Assembly: GCA_024734495.1 (NCBI GenBank)
Contig: JALMQS010000030.1
Location: forward strand, 35,509,555-35,573,554
Length of the DNA: 64,000 nt
DNA from: Forficula auricularia
Lineage: Eukaryota; Arthropoda; Insecta; Dermaptera; Forficulidae
Direction: 5' to 3'
Shown: positions 53,118-64,000 of the stretch, one piece after another
Numbering within the stretch: the first letter of the stretch is position 1
Layout: every line of letters begins with the position of its first letter
Program-made: the position numbers and the translations under genes
The notes under the pieces: model-generated
What the model was told of the DNA's origin: nothing
Databases searched by the model: none
What the model saw: the letters and a program-made list of their open reading frames with translations, nothing else

Positions 53118-53796
53118 TATAAGCAGTAAATTTTTTGTATCATGTAGCTCACCGGATGATTTTTACTTTCGAAACTAGCTCGAAAATATATTAAGGTTAG
53201 AGACCGCAGCTCTATAACGTGAATTAATACAATTTTCAAGCATGTTTTTTCTGTCTGTGTCCTCTATAAAATTTTACCTTTAATTCTTTGACAGGTCTAT
53301 AAATAAAAAAGTGATTTACTTATAGCTGTCAGTTGACTTTACACCTGTAATTTCGAAAGACAAAAAACCTTAAAGATATACCCACATAGATCACCTAGAA
53401 TTCAAAATTTCACTAGGTCATATATCATTTGATTTATTTCTATAATAATTAATGAAATATTCTCTACACCCAATTCAGGTAAGATTGATTGAGACATTTT
53501 AATTTATATTTTTTAACAGATTTATGTGTTAAATTTGTCAGACTTTTAATAAATGTTGTTTTTTTATCATTGATACAACTTAATTTAAAAATTTATTGAA
53601 TGATGAAACCAAACTATTTCCTAATAATTATCACTTCATTATTGAATTAGTTGTCGCGCAGGTAAGTTATGCAAGAAGAGAAATCAATGAGTGTGCCATC
53701 ACCATGACGCAAATAAACATAAATTATACTTATATTGATTCATAAAGAAAAATCAATAAGGTTGTCCTTTGCTTGATACAAATAAACATATAAATA
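53118..53796. other. Unassigned AT-rich stretch
   Basis: No supported gene. Confidence 0.3.
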
Positions 53797-53860
53797 GAGC
53801 ACCAGGCCACCGAGCGATGCTCTGCAACTTTTTGCTTCAGTTAAAAGCTGTATATTAATA

Positions 53861-54765
53861 TTAGGTTGATGCATAATTATGGAACGTTTTTTAAAAATAT
53901 TTTTATTCAGCAAAAACAATAATTAAATTTAACAAAAACATGTTTAAATGATTATTCGGTAACGTATTCACCATCTACTTCAATAACTGCTTCCCATTTG
54001 CTTGTTAGTCGGTCGATTCCACGGGCGAAGAAGTCACGATTCTTGGAGGCAATCCACGCTTTGACATCGGCCACCAAGTCATCCAAATCCACACACACCA
54101 CATAGCCTTCTTTCAGTGGACGGCTTTCGGAATTCCTTTGGGCGAAACACTTGGCCATACGAAAACTTTTTTTCGTTTGATGTTTTTGAAGAGAAACCAA
54201 GATTCATCCCCAGTGACAAGATTCTTCAAAAATAGGGTTTGTGGGTTTCTTTGCAGCAAATCGGTAAAAATTCGAACGCGATCAGCCTTGTTGTTGTCGG
54301 AGAGTTCGTGGGGGGCCCATCAAGCCAATTTCCATACCTTTCCATTCATCCATCGTTGATTGGTCGACATTGAAGTCTGCAGCCAGCATTCGTGTTGTAA
54401 GGCTTTCATCCTCTTCCACGGCTGTCAGAAGTGCCTGATCATCAAAATCCGATGGCCGACCTCTTCCTTCTTTATCCTCCAAACTAGTGTCACCTGATTT
54501 GAACGGGCAAACCACTTCCGTACTGCACTATGAGTAATTGTTCCTTCGCCAAAAAGTTCGTTGAGATCGCGAAATGACTGTGCTGCCTTCCATCCTTTCT
54601 CGTAGTGGTAGAGCATAATATGACGAATATGAATATGGTTTTCGAAACGCATTTTTATTAACTATAAATAGAGAAGATTGTTTTTATAAAAAATAAACAA
54701 AACGCCATTTTTGGCTAAAGAAAAACGCGCCAATACAAACGTTCCATAATTATGCATCAACCTAA
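53861..54765 (-). mobile_element. mariner transposon, 905 bp, decayed
   Basis: The termini are inverted repeats of about 28 bp (TTAGGTTGATGCATAATTAT) flanked by TA at 53859-53860 and 54766-54767. Full-length mariners are about 1.3 kb, so about 0.4 kb is missing internally. It sits inside the CGAGCGATG-hairpin repeat (53797-53860 and 54768-~54800). Confidence 0.95.
53952..54652 (-). pseudogene. mariner transposase remnant
   Basis: The frame starts at 54652. MRFENHIHIRHIMLYHYEKG followed by AAQSFRDLNELFGEGTITHS and AVRKWFARS is the N-terminal helix-turn-helix region that binds the TIR. After a frameshift near 54500 come FKSGDTSLEDKEGRGRPSDF and TRMLAADFNVDQST, the second DNA-binding helix set. 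Another frame gives NLVTGDESWF, holding the first catalytic D. The middle, including the second catalytic D (HxDNARPH region), is deleted, and LDDLVADVKAWIASKNRDFF to EVDGEYVTE is the normal C terminus. Multiple frameshifts, stops and the deletion make it inactive. Confidence 0.9.
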
Positions 54766-54800
54766 TATTATTTTTAATTCCTCGACCGTACCGTCATCTT

Positions 54801-55640
54801 AATTCCGCCTAAAAAACAGAACCGACCTGCTCGGAATTTTATTTTTACACCTAAGATAAAAACAATTCTGTATATCCGAATTTCGACAGATGAAACCTTG
54901 TAAATTGCAACTAATATTTTTAAAGCTTTATTGGCTCTTATGGGATAATCGCATCTAATGTTAATTCAAAATAAATTAATTGACTCTTCCGAATGTTTTG
55001 AAATTAAATCTGGATTATTATAAATCGAAATTAGTTCAGTTAATATACAGACGTATCCGTTATTACAAATGGATTACGAACCCAATCAAAATTTTTTTAT
55101 ATCTATACGAGCTGCTCCAGGCTCGCCTTCGGCAAGCCCTCTACAGCTATATTTAGATATTTGCAAATAAATAACTCTCAGTTTTCTAAAGCGTAAATGT
55201 ACAAAAAAGCTAAAAATTACTATATTTTGCCCCCCCCCCCCCTCCTCTGCCACCATACAGTCAATTTTGATAGTTGATTTTTACAGGAATAGTTTCTTAA
55301 AGTAATAAAGAATAACTCTACAAAATTTGATCAAGATCGGAGAGAGTTTTAATTTGAAATAAGTGACCTAGAATCCTTAACTCATAGTAAATCAATATTA
55401 AATATAATATTTATTTATTCTTATCTTTATTAAAGATGTTGCACTTTGCACCAACACCACAATCTCTACTAATTTTATTACTACCTCCTAAAATATTTAC
55501 TATTCCTCCTGAAACACCCTGTATATTTTTAAAGCTTATTTACTATTAAATTTAATTATGTGATCTGAATGGCTGAACTGGAAAAATTAATAACTCATTA
55601 GATAAAAGAACATACAAAATAATTTGTATTGTTTGCATTT
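54801..55640. other. Unassigned; Helitron-like hairpin at 55108
   Basis: GAGCTGCTCCAGGCTCGCCTTCGGCAAGCC resembles the Helitron 3' hairpin in layout (inverted orientation) but has no clear CTAG end. Otherwise AT-rich with a C-run at 55229. Confidence 0.35.
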
Positions 55641-55875
55641 CTAAAATTTGGTGGCACACTTCAAGAATTTCGCTGCACATAAAGTGCCGCGGCATAGTGT
55701 TTGAAAATCACTGTACTAGAAACTAAATTATTTTAATGTTAATGTACTATTGTACTTTTCCAACAAAAATGTCTCTAAATAATAAATTGTACTATAACAG
55801 CAGCACTGGTAAAGACACATGGCTTGCTTGGTCATAGGGGTAACGAAACTAAAAATGTTAGGAACCACTGCTATA
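55641..55875. mobile_element. hAT-type ends, two
   Basis: Read on the minus strand, CAGTGATTTTCAAACACTATG (ending near 55713) with CCGCGGCACTTT, and CAGTGGTTCCTAACATTTTT (ending near 55872), are typical hAT termini. The second resembles the hAT-like ends at 32950 and 33110 (AAGGCACATGG / AAGACACATGG). No partners or duplications were resolved. Confidence 0.5.
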
Positions 55876-56494
55876 GATTAAAATATGTATGGTTTATTAA
55901 TCATATGATAGTCACATCCAGAGGGAAGAAAATCTCGCATCATAATTTCACCTTCGTTTTTGCCATAAAATGGAGTTCTCTCTCTTTGGTGTGTGGTTGT
56001 CTGTTGCAGCTATCGTCAACCCCTATCTCTTCCACCAGGCGGCTGGATTATAGAAATGGAGGAGTTTCGGAGATATTTTCGGAAAGGGGGAGGCTTACGT
56101 ACGCGCCCCATGAATACATATTGCACTATTTTAAACTTTAAATGGATTTATTGTCAACCGAAGATTCACAACTGTGCTAGAAAAGCAGCCTTTCTCTTCT
56201 CCCTACGGCCTCTCTTTTTAAAACAACTCTGTTCACTCCCCAATAGAATTTATGCTGGAAAAGGGAATTGCAATTCTATAATAATCATAGAATTGGAAAT
56301 TTATATAGAAAAAAGATGTTACATGCGTCATTCATTGTGATTCTACAAGTGGGGAAATCTCTCTAATATAAACATTGGAATAGGTCTTTGTATTGTGTAA
56401 AAATAGCAAATAAAATGATTATTTCTAAGTTCCTGAATAATTCATCTAATAAACTATCAAGTACACATTTTTGAAAATTTAACTAAAGATATGA
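55876..56494. other. Unassigned stretch
   Basis: The frames 55824-56141 and 55993-56340 have no recognised motif. Positions 55985-56110 are less AT-rich and could be low-copy DNA. Confidence 0.3.
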
Positions 56495-56498
56495 TTAA

Positions 56499-57013
56499 GG
56501 TAGTTCTTTCACAAATGCTAAAATTCAAGAAGTCTTCGAAACTTGGAATATAAGTCATTAAAAGCATAATAAACACACAGTTAAAATTTGAAGACGATTT
56601 ACCACACCAAACATGAAATAATTGCAATTAAAAATGAAATTTTTTACATATAGTAGATTGGGAAAGGGTGAGAAAATGATCATTATTTTATTTTTTTTCA
56701 TTGAAGGACCTTCACCATCTTGATGAAAAACTAATATTTGTTAGAATAATATATTCGGAGTAACTTAAAAAAAATTGAAATTATTTACCACGTAGTTTTG
56801 ATAAAAAATAAAAAAATCAACATATTTGGGCGATTATTTTTAGTGGAGGGGATATAAGATCAATGGCTTGGAAACGATCCATTCATAAAGAGGATATAGT
56901 AGTGTGAGAAGTACAGTCACGTTAAAAACATAACCTAAAATTTTAGCACCGTTCATATTAATAGTGGTTACGAAGCTAAAACTTTTTATGTGGATTGTCG
57001 CAAAAGAACTACC
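56499..57013. mobile_element. TTAA-flanked MITE
   Basis: TTAA (56495-56498 and 57014-57017) flanks GGTAGTTCTTTCAC and its inverse AAAAGAACTACC. The interior is about 90 percent similar by eye to the nested copy at 19353-19870. No coding capacity. The TTAA target suggests mobilisation by a piggyBac- or Kolobok-type transposase. Confidence 0.85.
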
Positions 57014-57017
57014 TTAA

Positions 57018-57598
57018 AGTCCTCAATTCATGGTGGATCCAGGCATGGCGACCGCCCCCCCCTCCCAAAGCATTGGAGATCAACATTTTATGTATGTTTA
57101 TTTAATTTTTTTTTAATAACATTAAATTTTAAAATTGAAAATAAAGTTCTATGTGTGTGTGTGTGTGGGGGGGGGGGGTCGGCGTCTGCCTCCCCCCCCC
57201 CCTCTTGGACAATTCGATCGCGACACACTTTCGAGATAAAAAGTAGATCTTATATACATCGGCCACCCCTGAATTATGTAGTTCCATATAATGAACGAAC
57301 TATAAAAGAACTATTCCCTAAAAAGAACGATTTTTCCCATCTCTATTAAAAATGTTGAAAAAGGAAATGAATTTAAAAATATAATGCTCTTTTTATTTAG
57401 TTTGAGATAGGATCCATTTTTCATTAAGGGGGGGGGGGTAAAACTCAGTGGCTGCCTTTTTTTACTTATTATCTTATTATCTTTTTTAAATATTTTTATA
57501 TTATTAAATATTTTTATAGTTTATCTTATCTCTAATAGATGGCAATGTAATTTTCTTAATTACTTCTGGTATTACATATTTTAATCCCTAGTCTATGT
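57018..57598. other. Unassigned, with GT/G and C runs
   Basis: A (GT)n-G run at 57150-57178, a C-run at 57192 and a G-run at 57427 are simple sequence. No gene. Confidence 0.35.
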
Positions 57599-57885
57599 AA
57601 TAGATGGCGTGGTTTTTTGGGCTCCGTACAAAAGTAAAACAGAACCCTATTTTTTCATAATTTTCTATGTTCATAGGTTTGAATATTTTGTTGGGTGTAA
57701 TAAGTCGGCCAAGTGCGAGTCGGATGTTGAGTGTGTTCCGTACATTATAACTTTCAAAATACTTAAGATATCAAATTGGTTCTTAATTGTCGTTTATAAA
57801 GAGAGAATGAGAATTTTTTTCATTATATCATGTAAGCTGTTTTTAAACGTCGCGTCGCGTCGGCAGGTACGATAATCACTAAAAT
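57599..57885. repeat. Widespread insect repeat (GGCTCCGTAC / GGCCAAGTGCGAGTCGGA)
   Basis: TTGGGCTCCGTACAAAAGTA and AAGTCGGCCAAGTGCGAGTC followed by GTGTTCCGTAC are motifs I recall from repeats in many insect genomes. I cannot fix the superfamily. The frame across it is not a gene. Confidence 0.45.
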
Positions 57886-58179
57886 GTATGGTAAAGTTAT
57901 ATGGATGGCCACATCAGTTTATTAACACGCTATTTTTGTTTGTATTTTCAAAAGACCACAAGTCAAATTTAGATAAAAAAAAGTTGTTTGAATTTTGTAT
58001 GTGATTTTTATAGATTTTCGGTTTCTGAATTCAAAAATGAATTTATTTTGGAAACATGAAGTTTGTTGGTTTATGGGGTCTCAGGTATTATATATAAGAA
58101 TCTAAGCATATTGGTATTATCTGGTATTTCTCCTTTATTGACAGTTTAATCAATTTAGGCTAGATATTTTTTTTTTTTT

Positions 58180-58380
58180 TATAAATTTTACTAAACCAAT
58201 TATTTTACATTAATTAATGTATACCTTGTATTTTAGCTTCGATTTCGGAGATTGTTTCTCCACCATCGAGTGTCCTTATTAATCTTTAGTCCTTGTTTTT
58301 AATAAGAGGAAAAATCTAATTAGATAAAAAACCTCTTTTCCGATAATTATTTCAATTCCATTATTCCCCAATCAAATCGA
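58180..58380 (-). repeat. Interspersed repeat with GGAG/CTCC hairpin (inverted copy)
   Basis: The reverse complement of the family at 10385-10575, including GGAGAAACAATCTCCGAAAT and AAGAGGAAAAATCTAATT. Confidence 0.6.
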
Positions 58381-58760
58381 TTGGTATCTCTCCTCTCTCT
58401 CCTCCCTCTCTTCTAGGCTAGATATTAAAAAATACACTGTTTTCATAAACTTTATTAGAATGAATCGCTTGTGATATTTAACTCTTAATAAATCGGATAG
58501 ATAAATTTTCTACGCCAACTCACTTTTACCGTCGCCATTTTGTCAATACAAATAGTTTCGGATCTTTTTGTGACTCCATCAAACATAAGATGATTTTGTT
58601 TCGGCTTTAATGTGTCAGCTATACTCTGAGGGTTGCGAAAAATAGCTTTGTTTTGTTTGTGATTTACTCCGTAAATCATGCTGGTAATTTCGAAAAATCT
58701 AGTTATAGAAATATTCATTAGATGCGCGCGCATCTTCTATTTTTATTTATATGTTATATA

Positions 58761-59417
58761 CAGGGTGGGCATAAAGATCTACCACATTTTTAAGTGTTAT
58801 AAAAAATGAAAAAATTTAACTAGAAAGAACTGAATATATTTTTGAAAAGAATATAAAATAATTTTGGGGGAAGGGGTCGGGTAGGCTAGGGGTTAGCATG
58901 TCAGCCTGCTAACCAAGTGGACCAGGGTTCGAATCCAACACGAGGCATCTGGCTAAAACCTGACCCCGGGGTTAAATGTGTTTTAAACATTATATCAGAC
59001 GAAAAAAAGAGAGGGGGGTCAAAAATGAAAATTCTAGCTCTTTCGACCAAACTATGGATACGAAAATTGGTTAGTTTTTGCATTTCTAGCCTTCTGGGGG
59101 TTCACAAAATATGTATACAAAATTTGTTTGAGTTTGGTCAAAAGGGCTAGAATTTTCATTTTCGACCCTCTCTCCATTTTAGGTGGTTGTTTTTGCATTT
59201 CTAATCTTTTGGGCCCCACAGAATATGTATACAAAATTGTGTTGAGTTCATCTTCATTTTTGACCCCCCCCCTTTTTTGTTTTGTCTGATAATGTTTAAA
59301 ACACACTAAAAATATATATATTTTATTTCTTTCAAAAATCTATTGTTTTTTTCTAGTTAATTTTTTTCATTTTTTTATACCTCTTCAAAATGGTGTAGCT
59401 CTTTATGTCCCACCCTG
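58761..59417. mobile_element. CAGGGTG-type TIR element with nested SINE head
   Basis: TA duplications flank CAGGGTGGGCATAAAG and its inverse CTTTATGTCCCACCCTG, with about 40-bp inverted ends and a subterminal region that also folds back (TTTTAAACATTATATCAGAC against GTCTGATAATGTTTAAAAC). Modules occupy 59000-59290. A SINE head lies at 58868-58985. TA sites and CAGGG ends fit Tc1/mariner-type MITEs. Confidence 0.8.
58868..58985 (+). repeat. SINE head (relative of 47706), nested
   Basis: GGTCGGGTAGGCTAGGGGTTAG and the B box GGTTCGAATCC at 58926-58936, then CGAGGCATCTGGCTAAAACC, match the first ~120 bp of the SINE. It then runs into the host element without the SINE tail or poly-A. Confidence 0.7.
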
Positions 59418-60134
59418 TATAACCTCATTGATAAACTAAGAGAATATTGAGATACCGAATATGATAATTGAAATCAAAATGAAAAAATTTCGTTTTTTGA
59501 CTTGGGACTAGATCTAAGGAACGTCTTAGATTTTTACCAAGAATATTTTCAAATTAGATGTGACAAATCAGAAGAAAAAAGGAACAATTAAACACAGCGT
59601 TAAAACATGCGATCAATTGAGTTTTAACACTGTGTTTAATTGTTCCTTTTTTCCCTCTGATTTCTCACATCTGATAATGGAACTGAATAACAATAATAAT
59701 ATTTTCAGACTTTGTTTTATTTACGCTATAAATTAATAAAAAATGAATTATTTCTAAATTCACTCTTTATTTACAAACTATTTAGTAAGTTTAACCGCAC
59801 CCAAAACACTTCAGTGAATAAACAGCCCAAATTCGAAAATGTAGTGAAATCTAGGGTGCAGACAAGTTCAATTTGCAAAGAATAATTAGAAGTAAGAAAA
59901 TAGTACTTTCAATTAAAATGTATTCTTTTCATCTTGAATGATATTATTTTTAAAAAACTTGGCTGTTAGGAATTATAACTTTAGGTGAATTAACTAAATT
60001 TGTGACAAGGCAAGATTCATAAAAATAATATAATTTTAAATAGATTTCAAGTGAATTTAATACTCAGGCTCTTCCAGCAGACTTTGATGGTCAAGCATGT
60101 CCATTGGTCTTTATAATGCGATAAGAACGGGATT
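59418..60134. other. Foldback at 59556-59672, otherwise unassigned
   Basis: AGATGTGACAAATCAGAAG and AAAAGGAACAATTAAACACAG have their inverses at 59620-59672. The loop is only about 10-15 bp, so this is a hairpin-forming palindrome with ~50-bp arms. No gene. Confidence 0.6.
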
Positions 60135-60647
60135 TTAAGGTAGTTGTTCCGCCAAATGGGTTTTCTTAGGATTTTTTTGAAATTTAGATAGATTAAATAC
60201 TTCTGCATCGATTGGTGGCAAAACAAAATTTATGAACAATATAGTTCCGGAGATATTCAATTTCAAAAATAGAGTTTTTGAGACTCTTATACATTGCAGT
60301 ATAAGGGATATCGGAAAATTTACATACATATTTAATTATAATTAAGAAACCCTTCTTACCATTTTTATAAAAAACGAAACCAACATTAAACAATAACCAA
60401 TACATATTTTAAAACAATTTTAATTCATAGTTACAACACAGTTTCTGAGATAATAATGAATAAATAATGAAAAATGTATAAAAAAAAATTTACACTAAAA
60501 ACAATTTGACAACAGCGCATTTATTTAACCAACGAAAGATGTATAAAGCACGCATGCGCTAGATTTTTTCAAAATTATAATTTTCATAAGATGTAAGGTA
60601 AGCGTTGATTACATTTGTTAAAAAATAACAAAACGATTTTTATAGAA

Positions 60648-60837
60648 TTTTTTTTTTTTTTTTTTTTTTTTTTGGCTTTTCGGCATTTCTAGCCATAAGC
60701 CCGAATTACGATACTAGCTATATTTTTAAAATTTGTCTCTACCCCCGAGGGTCAGATTTTAGCTGGCTGCCTCGAGTCGGATTCGAACCCGGGTCCCCTG
60801 GTTAGCTCGCTGTCACGCTAGCCTCACCGAGCCCCCC
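60648..60837 (-). mobile_element. tRNA-derived SINE (copy of 47706), nested
   Basis: A poly-T tract, then the SINE in reverse with GGATTCGAACC and GGTTAGCTCGCTGTCACGC. TTTTATAGAA occurs at both edges (60638-60647, 60838-60847). About 95 percent similar by eye to the 47706 copy. Confidence 0.9.
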
Positions 60838-60889
60838 TTTTATAGAAATTTAATTTCTTGATTAGTTTTTTGAGAATTTTTTATTTATT

Positions 60890-61190
60890 TATATAACTAT
60901 ATATAACCAAACTTTTGACGATACAAATTCTCATTTAAATAGGTGTTGGTTATATTCTTTTTTGACAAAAAAAAACACATTTTTATCATTTATTTTTCTT
61001 TATTTTATTTTATTGTTACCAGGAACGATTTGAAAATGTCGAAACGTTCCTGGTAACAATAAAATAAAATAAAGAAAAATAAATGATAAAAATGTGTTTT
61101 TTTGTCAAAAAAGATAAAAACCAACACCTATTTAAATGAGAATTTATATCGTCAAGAAGTTTGTTTATATATAGTTATATAAATAAATAG
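60890..61190. mobile_element. Near-perfect 300-bp palindrome, nested
   Basis: Two ~130-bp arms (AAATAAATGATAAAAATGTG and inverse, ending in TATATAACTATATATAA-type outer sequence) meet at ACCAGGAACG-ATTTGAAAATGTCGAAA-CGTTCCTGGT. The centre resembles a shrunken hammerhead: stem CAGGAACG/CGTTCCTG and GAAA, without the full core. Confidence 0.75.
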
Positions 61191-61402
61191 AAATTTAAAA
61201 TGTATTTTATCTGTCATTTTAATATAAAAATATTCAATCTCTTACAAAGGTGCCAGATTTGTCAAACGACCACGGGATTGGCTAGAATCGGTACATAAAC
61301 AGCTAAAAAGTTTTGGGCTTATGAATTATGAATCCTTATTGTCTGTTCTATATAATCTAGCATTAACTTTTTGCTAGTATTGTCGCAAAACAACTACCTT
61401 AA

Positions 61403-62849
61403 ACGGAAATTTCTGAGAAAAATTGATTATGTTTTTGAATTTATTTCAATACTTTCACCCACTTATACAAATTTATGATGAAATTAAAATTGACTATCTT
61501 AAAAGATTCGATATTATTTGAACATTCAGTGAATATTAATATTAGAAATGCTCTTAGTAATTTTCTCACGCCTAACAATTTATCACTCTAAATGACACCT
61601 GTATCTTTAAATTGATATAATATCGAAATTTAGGGAGAATTATATTAGAATGTTTGATAGAACACGCAAATCGGGTATTTGAAACGCATTCATCATTCAA
61701 TCAGTAAATTCACTCGTTTTATAAATCAGTGACTTTTCCGCTCTTCATTTATTTTTATTAATTTTTGATTTTCACTTTCGCCTTCTAATATAAAACAAAT
61801 GAAGTATTGGAATGGCATCTCCGGAAATACACTACTATCTATTTGAAATGTTCTAATTCCTATAAAATAAATATGCTTTGAATGTTTGACTTCTAATGTA
61901 AAACATACTATAGCTTTAATAGGCATAGTGAGAGGTTTCACTAAAAATTAGCCAAAAAATTGTCTTAAATTTGCCTGTCTGGCAGTCACCGAGAGAATAC
62001 CCTAATTGCAGGTTTGGGTAAACCATTAATATAATATGGTATGCACATGCTTAAGTTTTTAAAGGAGGGATGAACTTGATATCACTTTATCTTTAAATGA
62101 AATTGAAAGCTATTCTCAGAGCATTTAAGTTTGTAATGCATAAAATGGATAAATAAAATAAATAAATAAATAAATTCAATATTCCAGCCGCCTGGAGAAC
62201 TTCACCTATTGGTCAGCGTATAAAGTAATAATTTTTCATTTCATTTTATCAGCCAATAGTCAATTCTTTTATCTTTACAATCACCAGTGAAAAAATAATT
62301 GATTATTGAAGCTCTTGTCCGAAATCGAGCTTGAATTTGAATTATTTTTTAATTTAGACCTTTTTAACTAATTCATTTTTTTCCACGTATAAGAAAAATA
62401 TTGAATTATAAAATATAAATAAATAACTGTACTAGTTAAAATTCTCAAAATGTAGTCTGAATTTGAACTTGATTTATGAAGTTGGTGCGCCTGTATTTAG
62501 GCAACACATTGCGCGCTGAAAAATGAAAGCTGCGTAAAAGCTAGGCGAGTCCAGTCTTTGATGGAATGCTTCAGGGCTTATGGGATGTGTCATCAAGTAT
62601 GTATGAAAGGATAATTTTTACATAATATTAAAATAGGAGTGAATAGAAAATACAGAGTTTTCCCTAATTGCTGCCTCACTTCCATTTTATTAATGTGATT
62701 TTGCTTTTTGTTTTATCCAATACGAAGTATGGGTAAATTATTGGAATCGGTCTTCAAAAAATAAGATTTTTTCAAAATTTAACGCAAATCTATCAAAAAT
62801 AGCATTATTTGATTTTATCAAATTAATTCAAATTTATATATCTACTCTT
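61403..62849. other. Unassigned AT-rich stretch
   Basis: Apart from a short AATA repeat at 62150-62175, no repeat family or gene was recognised. This is one of the longest stretches here without visible transposon sequence. Confidence 0.35.
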
Positions 62850-63070
62850 ATTAAACGAGCAAAAATTGTATATTTGTATATATATTTATTTATTTGTTTA
62901 TATATTTGTATCTTGGTTCTATTTTGAAAACGGCTTTACCGATTTTGATGAAATTAGGGTTAGGGGGTTTTTGGGGTGACAATTCGATCTGTCACGGTCT
63001 CATCTTCGACAAAATTGTTTTTGATGGGTTTTTTCATAATCAAATTAATTATTCTCAGGTAGACGAATCC
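62850..63070 (+). repeat. Helitron-associated repeat (copy of 16069-16255)
   Basis: AAACGAGCAAAAATTG, a TATAT run, AAAACGGCTTTACCGATTTT and TTAGGGGGTTTTTGG match 16069-16255 in order. The frame 62894-63079 is not a gene. Confidence 0.5.
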
Positions 63071-63369
63071 CATTCTTAGGTTTTAAAAAAGGTTTCCTTT
63101 TCCTTTTGTGCTCAGGCAGACAATGGGTCGGGTAAATTCTTTTTTCTCAAAGGCCTTGAAGAAGTATTGTGATTGTGGATTTTAACATATTTTATTGTCC
63201 CTAAACGTTAGAAATATAAATAAACGTTTTATAATTGTTTTTATAATGAACTTTATTTATTTAATAGAATAAAAAATAATCAAGAGCAGGTCTCAATTTT
63301 CTGAAAAAACAACACATTTTGATAGGTTTTATTTATTAACAATTGGATGAATAAAAATGAATCATATGG

Positions 63370-63645
63370 TTGAATCAAAACAGGTGCAGGAGGTGGGGTG
63401 CAGTGGTGGGTGATCCGGGGGTAGGGCGAGGTTTCGGGGGTGGGGTCGAGCGGGGTGAGGTGGGGGGGGGGGACAGTGGGCGAATATTATATATTTTTGT
63501 ATTTTTTTTAATTTGAAAACGGCTCTCAAATAAAAAGCGACCTTTTTATCAGAATTTTAAATTAATTTAAAAATAATATTAAAATAAAGCTTTTAACTGA
63601 AGGAAGAAGTTACTGAGCATCGCTCGGTGCTTTCAGGTACTATAT
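63370..63645 (+). repeat. G-rich tract plus hairpin-ended repeat
   Basis: The G-rich tract at 63380-63475 is the inverse of the C-rich tract at 4880-5000. 63510-63640 matches 16980-17105 and ends with the ACTGAGCATCGCTCGGT hairpin and CAGGTACTATATATATA. Confidence 0.5.
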
Positions 63646-64000
63646 ATATAAGATGGGAAGTAGGTACCCAATTTTAAGTCGTTTTTATGTTATTTTATTT
63701 TTTTGAAAAAAGGCTCTAAACCAGCCATGTGTACTCAGTATGCTGTGGGCCATTTTATTTATTTATTTTTTATTTATTTATTTAACAAAGTATACAAACA
63801 TAGGACCTTAGGTCCCACCTAGTGTTTATACATAATTTAGCAACAATATTTTACAAATTTGGCAAAAGAGTTCACCAATACACAAATTTTATGGGGAAGA
63901 AGAGAGAAAAAAAAGTAGAGAAAGATTAGAAGACATAAAGGAAATAAGAGTAAGCAGTATCAGTTATTGGGTGTGATCCATAAAGAACGAAAATCTGAGA
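63646..64000. other. Unassigned, simple TTTA repeat at 63750
   Basis: A TTTATTTATT run is followed by unassigned sequence with ACCTTAGGTCCCACC. No gene. Confidence 0.3.

Larger units (their letters stand above)
60139..61398. mobile_element. TTAA-flanked MITE hosting a SINE and a foldback
   Basis: TTAA at 60135-60138 and 61399-61402 flanks GGTAGTTGTTCCGCC and its inverse TTGTCGCAAAACAACTACC-like end. The 1260 bp include a SINE (60648-60837) and a foldback (60890-61190). The first 200 bp match 6888-7104 inverted. Confidence 0.85.

Noticed and set aside
56990..57349. 119-codon frame
   Set aside because: It crosses a GT/G run and a C-run and begins within the end of a MITE; no protein motif.
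59556..59672. Intrinsic terminator or RNA gene hairpin
   Set aside because: The hairpin is isolated, long (about 50-bp arms) and has no adjacent gene; a palindromic insertion is simpler.

Overview
The window looks like a piece of an insect (at least arthropod) nuclear genome. It is AT-rich, lacks any dense prokaryote-style gene array, has spliceosomal intron signals, and is almost entirely interspersed repeats. The repeat types are a Pao/BEL LTR retrotransposon, Penelope-like elements (PLEs), Helitrons, a mariner, and hAT-, piggyBac- and Tc1-type miniature elements (MITEs), plus tRNA-derived SINEs. The best host locus is a divergent chemosensory ionotropic receptor (IR), a protostome family. 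I cannot assign an order or species. Most open frames in the window are chance frames, many of them inside C/G-rich repeat tracts.

Layout. About 0.5-6.8 kb: SINE-like sequence, a Helitron remnant, TIR elements, a LINE 3' end and a PLE-type foldback. 6.9-11.4 kb: a TTAA-flanked MITE end, a 32-bp tandem repeat, a 2.15-kb PLE inverted pair with GIY-YIG remnants, and more foldbacks. 11.4-11.9 kb: Ty3/Gypsy integrase remnant. 13.4-23.7 kb: two copies of one repeat (one carrying a hAT that carries another MITE), three Helitrons, a LINE end and a SINE with a perfect tRNA-like fold. 23.75-28.48 kb: a Pao/BEL element with nearly identical LTRs and two long but highly reduced ORFs. 29.6-30.6 kb: a MITE with a nested foldback. 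31.0-34.65 kb: the IR gene, with an intact 3' exon and a broken, repeat-invaded middle. 34.8-35.8 kb: a foldback with a hammerhead-like motif at each end and a piggyBac-type MITE inside. 36-41 kb: SINE, foldbacks and a 20-bp minisatellite. 41.4-44.2 kb: minus-strand segments bounded by good splice signals, a possible host transcript. 44.3-46.9 kb: foldback, Helitron, foldback. 47.7-50.2 kb: SINE, MITE and TIR elements. 51-59.4 kb: more TIR elements, a decayed mariner inside another repeat, hAT ends and TTAA MITEs. 60.1-61.4 kb: a TTAA MITE hosting a SINE and a foldback. 61.4-64 kb: mostly featureless, then shared Helitron-like sequence.

Three themes stand out. (1) Many foldbacks carry hammerhead-ribozyme-like cores (CUGANGA, hairpin, GAAA, short stem III, UC) at their outer ends, as expected for PLE termini. 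(2) One ~115-bp sequence module occurs inside at least four structurally different transposon types. (3) Several insertions can be proved from this window alone, because an unoccupied homologous site or an exact target duplication is present.
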